Program-made: the position numbers and the translations under genes
Notes under the pieces: model-generated
What the model saw: the letters and a program-made list of their open reading frames with translations, nothing else
The model's database searches: none
Told to the model about the DNA's origin: nothing
Part shown: positions 1 through 5,298 of the stretch, one piece after another
How the letters are laid out: every line of letters starts with the position of its first letter
Position numbering within the stretch: the first letter of the stretch is position 1
DNA from: Actinomycetes bacterium
GTDB taxonomy: Bacteria; Actinomycetota; Acidimicrobiia; Spongiisociales; UBA4744
Assembly (NCBI GenBank): GCA_024641205.1
Contig: JAHEDM010000042.1
Coordinates: forward strand, 1-11,498
Direction of reading: 5' to 3'
Length of the DNA: 11,498 bases

Positions 1-2
1 CC

Positions 3-161
3 CTCCGGGCCGGGATCGTGTGGATCAACGACACCCAACCGGCCCCGTCGGAAGCGATGTGGGGCGGCTACAAACAGTCGGGAGTGGGACGGGAGTTGGG
101 CCCATGGGGCCTCGATTCCTTCCTGGAGACCAAGCACATCTACGTCAACCTGGAGGGGTAA
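3..161 (+). CDS. Aldehyde dehydrogenase, C-terminal fragment (5' end outside window)
   Basis: The last 52 codons of an NAD(P)-dependent aldehyde dehydrogenase, reading in frame from base 3 to a TAA at 159-161. The visible part carries the hallmark C-terminal segment of the superfamily: a VWIND stretch, then WGGYKQSGVGRELG, the conserved subunit-interface/cofactor-domain motif, and a terminal ETKHIYVNL. This ending resembles betaine-aldehyde/aminoaldehyde dehydrogenases (BetB/GbsA-like), but 52 residues cannot fix the substrate. The catalytic Cys and Glu lie upstream of the window. The gene is followed directly by a large hairpin at 166-216 and faces the CYTH gene 3' end to 3' end. The family assignment is secure; the subfamily is only suggested. 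Confidence 0.9.
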   Translation, partial: LRAGIVWINDTQPAPSEAMWGGYKQSGVGRELGPWGLDSFLETKHIYVNLEG

Positions 162-165
162 GGGC

Positions 166-216
166 AGCTTTGGCGTCGTAGAGACACGATATAGGTGGAT
201 GTGCGACGCCAAAGCT
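166..216. repeat. 49-51 bp hairpin element, copy 1, in a convergent intergenic gap (likely bidirectional terminator)
   Basis: A perfect 13-bp inverted repeat, AGCTTTGGCGTCG (166-178) with CGACGCCAAAGCT (204-216). A short apical stem lies inside it (CAC 185-187 with GTG 195-197) and closes a 7-nt loop. The element fills almost all of the 62-bp gap between the stop codons of the aldehyde dehydrogenase and the CYTH gene. A second copy with the same length and architecture lies at 5243-5291, also between convergent genes. There is no long T tract, so factor-independent termination is plausible but not certain. A REP-like dispersed palindrome is the main alternative. Confidence 0.8.
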
Positions 217-223
217 TGGGATG

Positions 224-694
224 TCAGACGGTCCAGGTCGAGAAGGGCCTCGTCACCAGGCTGGCGTTGAAATAGCGAGGGTCGCCGGTGACTTCCTCAC
301 CGATCCACGGTGGGAGATCAACCCGTTGACCCTCGGATTCGAGTTCTACCTCGGCGATGACCAGGCCGTGGTTCTCGCCGAAGAACTCGTCGACCTCCCA
401 CGTGAGGCCGGCGTATGTGATGTGCGTGCGCCGTTTTTCGATCAGGGGCCGGATGCATAGCTCGTCGAGTAGCTCGCGAGCGTCGCCGATCGGGATTTCA
501 TACTCGTACTCGGCCCGGGCCGCTCCTATCGAGCCTCCCTTGACGGTGAGATACCCACGTTCCCCGACCGTCCTGACCCGCACGGTCCGGTCCGGGGCGG
601 CGAGCAGATATCCCTGGCGGTACTCGGTGCTTTCGCCAAGATCGCGCCACTCCTCGGAGCCGGTTAGGAACTTACGCTCGATCTCGATTCCCAT
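224..694 (-). CDS. CYTH-domain protein (triphosphate tunnel enzyme-like)
   Basis: A 156-aa single-domain CYTH protein (CyaB/thiamine-triphosphatase fold, triphosphate tunnel metalloenzymes). The N-terminus shows the signature ExExK as E4-I-E6-R-K8. Other expected charged residues of the tunnel are present: R39 and R41 in TVRVR, K52 in TVKGG, an E62/E64/E66 strand, K87/R88, E100/D102 and E115/E117. Family members hydrolyse inorganic triphosphate or thiamine triphosphate, or act as class IV adenylate cyclases. Small bacterial forms of this length are often tripolyphosphatases, and that is my preferred reading. I placed the start at the ATG 692-694 because MGIEIERKF matches the family N-terminus. 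An ATG at 748 in the same frame would add 18 unmatched residues and lies inside the operator. The gene is divergent from PadR and shares its control region. It is soluble, with no signal peptide. Confidence 0.88.
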   Translation of the reverse strand: MGIEIERKFLTGSEEWRDLGESTEYRQGYLLAAPDRTVRVRTVGERGYLTVKGGSIGAARAEYEYEIPIGDARELLDELCIRPLIEKRRTHITYAGLTWEVDEFFGENHGLVIAEVELESEGQRVDLPPWIGEEVTGDPRYFNASLVTRPFSTWTV

Positions 695-733
695 GACCCC
701 ATGTTCCCATGGTTTTGGCATCGCAAGCACGGA

Positions 734-776
734 ATATGTGAGTAACAATGTTGTTCACATATATGTGAAACACATA
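734..776. promoter_or_regulatory. Overlapping-palindrome operator between CYTH and PadR genes
   Basis: Four half-sites of one hexamer occur here: TATGTG at 735-740, CACATA at 756-761, TATGTG at 762-767 and CACATA at 771-776. The first two are the arms of a 29-bp dyad centred on base 748 (734-762), with an inner AACA/TGTT pair and only two mismatched positions per arm. The second and third form the perfect 16-bp palindrome TTCACATATATGTGAA (754-769). The third and fourth form TATGTG-N3-CACATA. PadR proteins typically bind AT-rich dyads with ATGT/ACAT arms, so autoregulation by the adjacent PadR is the natural inference. The region also overlaps the predicted PadR promoter. Confidence 0.75.
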
Positions 777-780
777 TACT
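751..780 (+). promoter_or_regulatory. Predicted promoter of the PadR gene
   Basis: A good -10 hexamer, TATACT, lies at 775-780. A weak -35 (TTGTTC, 751-756) sits 18 bp upstream. Transcription would begin about 787-789, that is, at or next to the ATG at 789, which has no Shine-Dalgarno sequence before it. A leaderless transcript is therefore likely. The -35 lies inside the palindromes, so a bound repressor would block RNA polymerase. The call rests on sequence only. Confidence 0.55.
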
Positions 781-788
781 ATGCAGAT

Positions 789-1196
789 ATGACGCACCCA
801 CATCCACATCACCGAGGACACCGTTCACGAAGCCGGCGGGGCGTCGGGTCGGAGTGGCGGGTTCACGCCCGGGTCGAACGATTCATCGAGCCTGCCCTGC
901 TGTTGATTCTGCGAGATGGATCAACGCACGGGTACGAACTGGCAGACAGCCTGGCCGATTTGGTGCCGGCCGAGCGGATCGACATGGGAAACCTTTATCG
1001 CATGCTGCGGGCGCTGGAAGCAGAAGGAATCGTCGAGTCCGAGTGGCGGGACGACCTTCCGGGACGTAACCGGCGAACCTACCGGCTCACGGAGCAAGGA
1101 GCATCCTTGCTCGACACCTGGGTGGATGCCCTCGACAAAGCAAACAAAACGATCACCGCCTTCCTTGAGCGGTATCGAGACAGGAGAGAAGAATGA
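789..1196 (+). CDS. PadR-family transcriptional regulator
   Basis: A 135-aa winged-helix repressor of the PadR family. The diagnostic N-terminal block reads FIEPALLLILRDGSTHGYEL, followed by the recognition-helix region MGNLYRMLRALEAEGIV, a wing with RNRRTYRLTEQG, and a C-terminal dimerisation helix (about residues 105-135). Before the domain lies a basic, histidine-rich leader (five His within residues 3-11) that is not part of the fold and could bind metal. The reading frame stays open far upstream of 789. I start at 789 because the upstream frame crosses the operator and the predicted -10 box, and the PadR fold begins soon after. The gene overlaps the next one by ATGA, so the two are co-translated. 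Autorepression through 734-776 is inferred. The effector is unknown. Confidence 0.9.
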   Translation: MTHPHPHHRGHRSRSRRGVGSEWRVHARVERFIEPALLLILRDGSTHGYELADSLADLVPAERIDMGNLYRMLRALEAEGIVESEWRDDLPGRNRRTYRLTEQGASLLDTWVDALDKANKTITAFLERYRDRREE

Positions 1197-1420
1197 GAAG
1201 GAGAATGATGCACCGTCGGATGATGATGCACCACCGCATGATGCGTCACGGTTCCGGTTGGGCCGGACCGTGCGGTCCCGCTGAAGGACGCGGACGGCCA
1301 GGCTGGTCCGACGAGGATCGGCTGGCGATGCTCGAGGAGTACCAGCGTGACCTCGAACAGGAGGTCGAAGACGTCGCCGAGCGTATCCGGCGCTTCAAAG
1401 AAGAGAAAGCGGACGCTTAG
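1193..1420 (+). CDS. Small Met/His/Arg-rich protein with C-terminal coiled coil, DUF5320-like
   Basis: A 75-aa protein. The first 19 residues consist only of Met (8), Arg (7) and His (4). A glycine-rich linker with one Cys follows, then an acidic/basic amphipathic helix (about residues 40-72: LAMLEEYQRDLEQEVEDV...) expected to form a coiled coil. Glycine/methionine-rich N-termini followed by such a helix are typical of DUF5320-type proteins, which are often found beside PadR regulators or iron-molybdenum-cofactor-like proteins. I know no established function. The Met/His content suggests soft-metal (Cu or Ni) binding, or nucleic-acid contact through the arginines. The start ATG overlaps the PadR stop by 4 bp and has an AGGAG at 1182-1186. 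An intrinsic terminator follows 24 bp after the stop, so it is the last gene of a two-gene operon. Confidence 0.78.
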   Translation: MRRRMMHRRMMMHHRMMRHGSGWAGPCGPAEGRGRPGWSDEDRLAMLEEYQRDLEQEVEDVAERIRRFKEEKADA

Positions 1421-1444
1421 CAAGCGATTGCTTCGGAAAGGTTC

Positions 1445-1468
1445 AGGGCCCCGCAAGGGGCCCTTTCC
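1445..1468 (+). terminator. Rho-independent terminator of the PadR operon
   Basis: A near-ideal hairpin: GGGCCCC (1446-1452), a GCAA tetraloop (1453-1456) and GGGGCCC (1457-1463), extended by an A-T pair (1445/1464). A short pyrimidine tail, TTTCC, follows. It sits 24 bp after the TAG of the small Met/His/Arg-rich gene. The GNRA-type tetraloop and seven G-C pairs make it very stable. The weak T tract is normal for GC-rich bacteria. Confidence 0.9.
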
Positions 1469-1525
1469 TGTCGGTTTCCGGTATCCAAGAACGCTTCCCT
1501 TCCGGCCGGAGCTGAGATATGCCTT

Positions 1526-1577
1526 GGTTGCTGGTTGCTGGTTGCTGGTTGCTGGTTGCTGGTTGCTGGTTGCTGGT
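1526..1577. repeat. Heptanucleotide tandem repeat (GGTTGCT)7 plus GGT
   Basis: Seven perfect head-to-tail copies of GGTTGCT run from 1526 to 1574, followed by a partial GGT. The tract lies in the non-coding gap between the terminator at 1445-1468 and the promoter of the exporter operon, ending 27 bp before the -35 box. All frames across it stay open, which produces spurious reading frames on both strands. Perfect arrays like this change copy number by slipped-strand mispairing, so the tract is potentially variable between strains. Confidence 0.95.
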
Positions 1578-1604
1578 CGTTTGGGGCCGAAATCCTCTAT
1601 CCCG

Positions 1605-1653
1605 TTGAACGCGAACGGGGTATCGTTCATAATGTTCATAAAGAACTGAACAT
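1605..1653 (+). promoter_or_regulatory. Promoter and operator of the MarR-ABC exporter operon
   Basis: A sigma70-type promoter: TTGAAC (1605-1610), a 17-bp spacer, then CATAAT (1628-1633). It is laced with half-sites of one pentamer: TGAAC at 1606, GTTCA at 1625, GTTCA at 1634 and TGAAC at 1647. The last two form the perfect dyad ATGTTCA-N8-TGAACAT (1632-1653), which covers the -10 edge and the start of transcription. The first two form TGAACG-N12-CGTTCA, which spans the -35 to -10 region. This is the classic geometry for repression by a dimeric MarR-type protein, most simply the one encoded just downstream. Confidence 0.75.
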
Positions 1654-1667
1654 ACTGGAGAATGACC

Positions 1668-2129
1668 TTGGCAAATCCTGAAGACGCTTGGAGAGCAACG
1701 CAGGAGCGACTCACCAGGATGCTGGAGGAGGTCGGCTTCCCCCACACCATTGCTCGCGTCTATACCGTCCTCACCCTGGCTGAGGGCGAAGGTCTCGCCA
1801 CCAGTGAGTTGATTGAAGAACTCGAAGTGAGCAAAGCCTCGGTGAGCAATGCCATGCAATTTCTGGTCGGCATCGAATTGGTTGAGCGCTACCGGGTGCG
1901 AGGATCCCGCCAATCTCACTACCGGATCCTCAAGGATGTGTGGGGGACGATCCTTGCGAAGAAGTTCGCGGCCATCGGGTACATCCGCCGCACTGTTGAA
2001 GAGGCAATGGCTCTCGAGCCGAGTGACAAAGCCCGTGAGCGACTCGAAGAAATGCACGACGTGTACTCGTTTTTTGAAACAGAATTCGAAGAGGTTATGA
2101 GTCGATGGAACGAGAGGAAGAACGCATGA
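1668..2129 (+). CDS. MarR/GbsR-type winged-helix transcriptional regulator
   Basis: A 153-aa regulator with a MarR/GbsR-like winged helix. Helices lie around MLEEVGFPHTIARVYTVLTL. The recognition helix is ELEVSKASVSNAMQFLVGIELVERY, followed by a wing with GSRQSHYRI and a long C-terminal helical part used for dimerisation. I prefer the TTG at 1668 as start. The only Shine-Dalgarno, GGAG at 1657-1660, is 7 nt from the TTG but only 1 nt from the in-frame ATG at 1662, which would add two residues. The gene is first in the operon, and its stop overlaps the ATPase start by 4 bp. This implies a local repressor of the exporter that follows, acting on the GTTCA/TGAAC operator. Its ligand, probably an exported compound, is unknown. 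Confidence 0.88.
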   Translation: MANPEDAWRATQERLTRMLEEVGFPHTIARVYTVLTLAEGEGLATSELIEELEVSKASVSNAMQFLVGIELVERYRVRGSRQSHYRILKDVWGTILAKKFAAIGYIRRTVEEAMALEPSDKARERLEEMHDVYSFFETEFEEVMSRWNERKNA

Positions 2130-2989
2130 CGGTAGCCGCCATCAAGGTCGAGAACATCACCTTTGCGTACGGCGATCTGGAGGCCGTCCGGGGCGTCAGT
2201 TTCGAGGTGGCTCCGGGCGAGATCCTCGGGTTCTTGGGACCCAACGGGGCGGGCAAGTCCACGACGATCAAGATCCTCACCGGCCAGCTGACTCCGAAGT
2301 CGGGTACGGCTCAGGTACTTGGTGTCGACGTGACGGCCGACGATCCCGAGATGCAATCCCAGATCGGGGTGTGCTTCGAAGAGAAGAACCTCTACGACAG
2401 CATGTCCGGTTCCGAGAATCTCAAGTTCTACGCCAGCCTCTTCGGCATCAAAGATGTCGACACCGTTGAGCTGCTGCGGCGGGTTGGGCTGGCCGATCGG
2501 GCCAAGGATCGTGTGGCCAAGTACTCCAAGGGTATGAAGCAACGTCTCATGATGGCCAGGACCCTGGTCAACACGCCCAAGGTCTTGTTTCTAGACGAAC
2601 CGACCGACGGCCTGGATCCGGTGTCCTCGCAAGCCATTCGCAAGCTCATTCAACAGGAGGCCGACCGCGGCGCAGCGGTGTTGCTGACCACGCACGACAT
2701 GAACGAGGCCGATGAGCTTTCCAACCGGCTCGCCTTCATCAATGAGGGCCAGTTGTACGCCATCGACACCCCCGAGGCTCTGAAACTCAAGCACGGGAAG
2801 CGGTCGATTCGCGTCCGCAGTCGCGATGGCGCCGGCGTGAGGGAGCAGATCGTTTCGCTCGAGGAGTCCGGGGCCGGTGAGGTATTGCGCTCTGCAGTCG
2901 GTTCGCCCGACCTGATGACCATCCACACCGAAGAAGCCACCCTGGAGGCGATCTTCATCCAGATGACCGGAAGGGGGTTGGAGGGATGA
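2126..2989 (+). CDS. ABC transporter ATP-binding protein (ABC-2 exporter type)
   Basis: A 287-aa nucleotide-binding subunit that hydrolyses ATP at the inner face of the membrane to drive the two permeases downstream. All catalytic motifs are present. Walker A is GPNGAGKST at 38-46, the signature is YSKGMKQR at 133-140, Walker B is LFLDEP with D157/E158, the D-loop is GLD at 162-164 and the switch is H190 in TTHDM. The signature SKGMKQR in place of SGGxxQR and a Glu at the Q-loop position (VCFEEKNLY) are typical of the DrrA/NatA/CcmA-like class of ABC-2 exporters. A C-terminal extension of about 80 residues follows the core, as in that class. The start at 2126 is supported by GAGAGGAAG 5 nt upstream and by the ATGA overlap with the regulator. 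The 3' end overlaps the next start by 4 bp. The substrate cannot be read from the sequence. Confidence 0.95.
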   Translation: MTVAAIKVENITFAYGDLEAVRGVSFEVAPGEILGFLGPNGAGKSTTIKILTGQLTPKSGTAQVLGVDVTADDPEMQSQIGVCFEEKNLYDSMSGSENLKFYASLFGIKDVDTVELLRRVGLADRAKDRVAKYSKGMKQRLMMARTLVNTPKVLFLDEPTDGLDPVSSQAIRKLIQQEADRGAAVLLTTHDMNEADELSNRLAFINEGQLYAIDTPEALKLKHGKRSIRVRSRDGAGVREQIVSLEESGAGEVLRSAVGSPDLMTIHTEEATLEAIFIQMTGRGLEG

Positions 2990-4170
2990 GCAGGCCCGTG
3001 TCCCGTGCTTCCATCATCGGGTCGATCGTCAAGAAGGACCTGACGGAGTACAGCCGTGACCGATTGTGGATGTTCCTCACCCTGCTGGTACTCGTCTTCA
3101 TGATCGTGATTTTCTGGGTGCTGCCCGACCGGGTCGACGAATCGATACCGGTCGGCATTTCCGGATTGGGTGACCCTGCCGTGATGGCCGGTCTGGAAAC
3201 CACGGAAGAGGAAGGTCTTCGTTTGGTTGGGTTCGACTCGGCCGACGACCTTCGATCCGTGGTGGCGGGCCAAGCCGATGCCTGGCAGATCGACGGTCGC
3301 GTTGTAGTGATCCCGGATGATTCCGATACGAAGAAACCGGCCGGAGCGGAGAAGGCCAACGTTGATGTGGGGCTGGCCTTCCCATCCGATTTCCTGGCGG
3401 CGACCGCCGCCGGGAACCGGGCCACCGTCGAGATCTTCGTCGACGCCCAGGTTCCTGAAGAGCTCAAATCGTCGATGTCGAGCCTCGTGAAGGAGCTGGC
3501 TTTCGCGGTGGCAGGAAGCCCTTTGCCCGTGGACACCGCCAACCCGCAAGAGGTCTACACAGTGTTAGGCCAGGATCGGGCCGGGAACCAGGTGACTCCT
3601 CGGGAGAGCTTCCGGCCTTTGCTGGTCTTCCTGGTTCTCCTGATGGAGATGTTCGGGATGTCGTCGTTGATCGCTCGCGAGGTGCAGACGAAAACCGTTA
3701 CCGCCTTGTTGGTAACCCCGGCCACGACCGGAGACGTCCTCGCCGCCAAGGGGATTGCCGGTGTTGTACTCGGGTTGGGACAGGCAGTGATTCTTCTGGC
3801 CGCCATCGATGTCCTGGGGAATCAACCTTTGTTGATCATCACGTTGATGTTGTTGGGGGCGGTCATGGTGTCGGGAGCGGCCATGGTGGCCGGTTCACTC
3901 GGGCGGGACTTCCTGAGCAATCTCTTCTACGGGATGATCTTCATGGTCCCGCTGATGATTCCCGCCTTTACGGTGCTCTTCCCCGGTACAGCGACGGGAT
4001 GGATCCGGGCGCTTCCCTCGTATCCTCTCGTGCAAGGGTTGGTCAAAGTCGCCACCTACGGTGATGGCTGGGCCGAGGTTCTGCCCGACGTCGGGGCCCT
4101 GTTGGCCTGGTGTGTTGCTCTCTTTGTGCTTGGTTGGTTCGTTCTGAGACGGAAGGTGGAGACGCTATGA
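2986..4170 (+). CDS. ABC-2 type permease, subunit 1
   Basis: A 394-aa membrane subunit. One transmembrane helix lies near the N-terminus (about 27-46). It is followed by an extracytoplasmic domain of about 160 residues and then a cluster of about five to six helices starting near residue 209. This is the layout of NatB/YhgE-like ABC-2 permeases. The segment between helices reads TVTALLVTPATTGDVLAAKG, the usual cytoplasmic coupling motif contacting the ATPase. Both ends are ATGA overlaps, with the ATPase gene before it and the second permease after it. With only half of a typical pore encoded per polypeptide, it probably forms a heterodimer with the product of 4167-5234. The substrate is unknown: drugs, lipids, ions or peptides are all possible for this class. 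Confidence 0.92.
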   Translation: MSRPVSRASIIGSIVKKDLTEYSRDRLWMFLTLLVLVFMIVIFWVLPDRVDESIPVGISGLGDPAVMAGLETTEEEGLRLVGFDSADDLRSVVAGQADAWQIDGRVVVIPDDSDTKKPAGAEKANVDVGLAFPSDFLAATAAGNRATVEIFVDAQVPEELKSSMSSLVKELAFAVAGSPLPVDTANPQEVYTVLGQDRAGNQVTPRESFRPLLVFLVLLMEMFGMSSLIAREVQTKTVTALLVTPATTGDVLAAKGIAGVVLGLGQAVILLAAIDVLGNQPLLIITLMLLGAVMVSGAAMVAGSLGRDFLSNLFYGMIFMVPLMIPAFTVLFPGTATGWIRALPSYPLVQGLVKVATYGDGWAEVLPDVGALLAWCVALFVLGWFVLRRKVETL

Positions 4171-5234
4171 GCCTGACGCGTACGTTCAAGGTGCTTGGCA
4201 AGGAATTCCGTTTGGGTCCCCGTTCGCCCGTCTTCCTTTGGGTCCTCTTTCTTCCCGTGCTCTTCACCCTGGTCTTACAGGTGACATTCGGGTCGTTGTT
4301 TGATCCCCAGCCGCGTTTAGGGATTGTCGATCAGGGAAGCTCAACGATTACGACGGCTGTTCAGGGCATGGAGGGGATTGACCTGACCCTGCTCGACAAT
4401 GCCGAGGATCTGAAAGCCAAGGTTGAGGCAGACGATCTGGACGCCGGGTTGGTGCTACCGGCCGGGTTCGACGATCAGGTGCGCTCCGGAGCACGACCAC
4501 CGCTTGAGTTCTACGTTGGGGGAGAGAGCCTGGCTTCCAACCGGATCATTCTGGCCGTCACCACGGTCGACCTGGTCAGGGAAATCGAGGGAGCCACGCC
4601 ACCGGTGGACGTAGCGGTAGTTGCCCTCGGCGACGAGGGGTTTCCCATTGCCGTGCGGATGGTGCCGTTCATCATGATGTACGCACTGGTGGTAGCCGCG
4701 GTGTTCCTGCCAGCGTTCAGCATCGCCGACGAACGCGAGAAGGGCACCCTCAACGCGCTGATCGTTACGCCGGTCAAGCTCAGCGAGGTCATCACCGCCA
4801 AGGGCATGCTCGGGGTGATCCTGGCGCTGGCCATGACCATCTTCACATTGTTCCTCAACAACGCCCTGGGAGCGGATCCGCTGGCATTGTTCGTGGTCTT
4901 GCTGGTTGGTTCGATCCTCTGCGTGGAGATCGGCCTCATCTACGGGACCGTGTCAAAGGATTCCACGGCAGTGTTCGCCTTGATCAAAGGGACGGCAATT
5001 CTGCTGATCGGCCCGACCGTGTTCTACATCTGGCCGGACTGGCCGCAGTGGATCGGCAAGCTGTTCCCCACCTACTGGGTGATCAACCCGATCTTCGAGG
5101 TAACACTCAACAACGCCGGTCTAGGCGACGTTTGGGTCGAGCTGTTGATTGCCATCGGGGTCATCGCGTTGTTGGGGGTGGCAGTGGTTGCCATGACCCG
5201 GAGGCTGGGGCGTCAGCTCGCCACGGCGTCTTGA
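4167..5234 (+). CDS. ABC-2 type permease, subunit 2
   Basis: A 355-aa membrane protein with the same plan as its upstream neighbour. A first helix lies at about 21-41, followed by a soluble extracytoplasmic domain (to about residue 165) and a C-terminal bundle of five to six helices. The coupling segment reads DEREKGTLNALIVTP, closer to the canonical EREKGT motif than the equivalent in subunit 1. The ATG at 4167 overlaps the previous stop by 4 bp and is preceded by GGTGGAG. The reading frame is open further upstream, but that extension would run back into the previous gene. The two permeases look like diverged paralogues forming a heterodimer. This is the last gene of the operon, followed 8 bp later by the second copy of the hairpin repeat, and it converges on the MacB-type permease gene. 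Confidence 0.92.
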   Translation: MSLTRTFKVLGKEFRLGPRSPVFLWVLFLPVLFTLVLQVTFGSLFDPQPRLGIVDQGSSTITTAVQGMEGIDLTLLDNAEDLKAKVEADDLDAGLVLPAGFDDQVRSGARPPLEFYVGGESLASNRIILAVTTVDLVREIEGATPPVDVAVVALGDEGFPIAVRMVPFIMMYALVVAAVFLPAFSIADEREKGTLNALIVTPVKLSEVITAKGMLGVILALAMTIFTLFLNNALGADPLALFVVLLVGSILCVEIGLIYGTVSKDSTAVFALIKGTAILLIGPTVFYIWPDWPQWIGKLFPTYWVINPIFEVTLNNAGLGDVWVELLIAIGVIALLGVAVVAMTRRLGRQLATAS

Positions 5235-5242
5235 GAAAATCC

Positions 5243-5291
5243 GTTTTGGCGTCGCACAGTCACGAATAGAGTGTTCCTGCGACGCCGAAAC
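5243..5291. repeat. 49-bp hairpin element, copy 2, in a convergent intergenic gap (likely bidirectional terminator)
   Basis: An inverted repeat of GTTTTGGCGTCG (5243-5254) with CGACGCCGAAAC (5280-5291), separated by 25 nt. It holds an apical CAC/GTG stem (5261-5263 with 5271-5273) and a 7-nt loop. Length, arm spacing, apical stem and loop position all match the element at 166-216. It occupies most of the 64-bp gap between the stop codons of two convergent operons. Termination in both directions is the simplest role. Confidence 0.82.
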
Positions 5292-5298
5292 CGGGTGT

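Noticed and set aside
357..788. Long open frame upstream of and in phase with PadR
   Set aside because: It runs antisense through the CYTH gene and across the palindromic operator and the TATACT box. The PadR fold starts after the ATG at 789.
1526..1577. CRISPR array
   Set aside because: The copies are 7 bp head to tail with no spacers and no cas genes nearby.
1347..1649. Open frames across the heptamer repeat (on both strands, with repeated VAGCWLL- or QQPATSN-like peptides)
   Set aside because: The 7-bp repeat has no stop codon in any frame, so openness is automatic. There is no ribosome binding site, and the frames cross the terminator and promoter.
3..2129. GbsR-GbsA style link between the betaine-aldehyde-type dehydrogenase fragment and the MarR/GbsR-like regulator
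   Set aside because: They are separated by the CYTH gene and the PadR operon, each with its own control elements. The regulator is overlapped with, and adjacent to, an ABC exporter instead.
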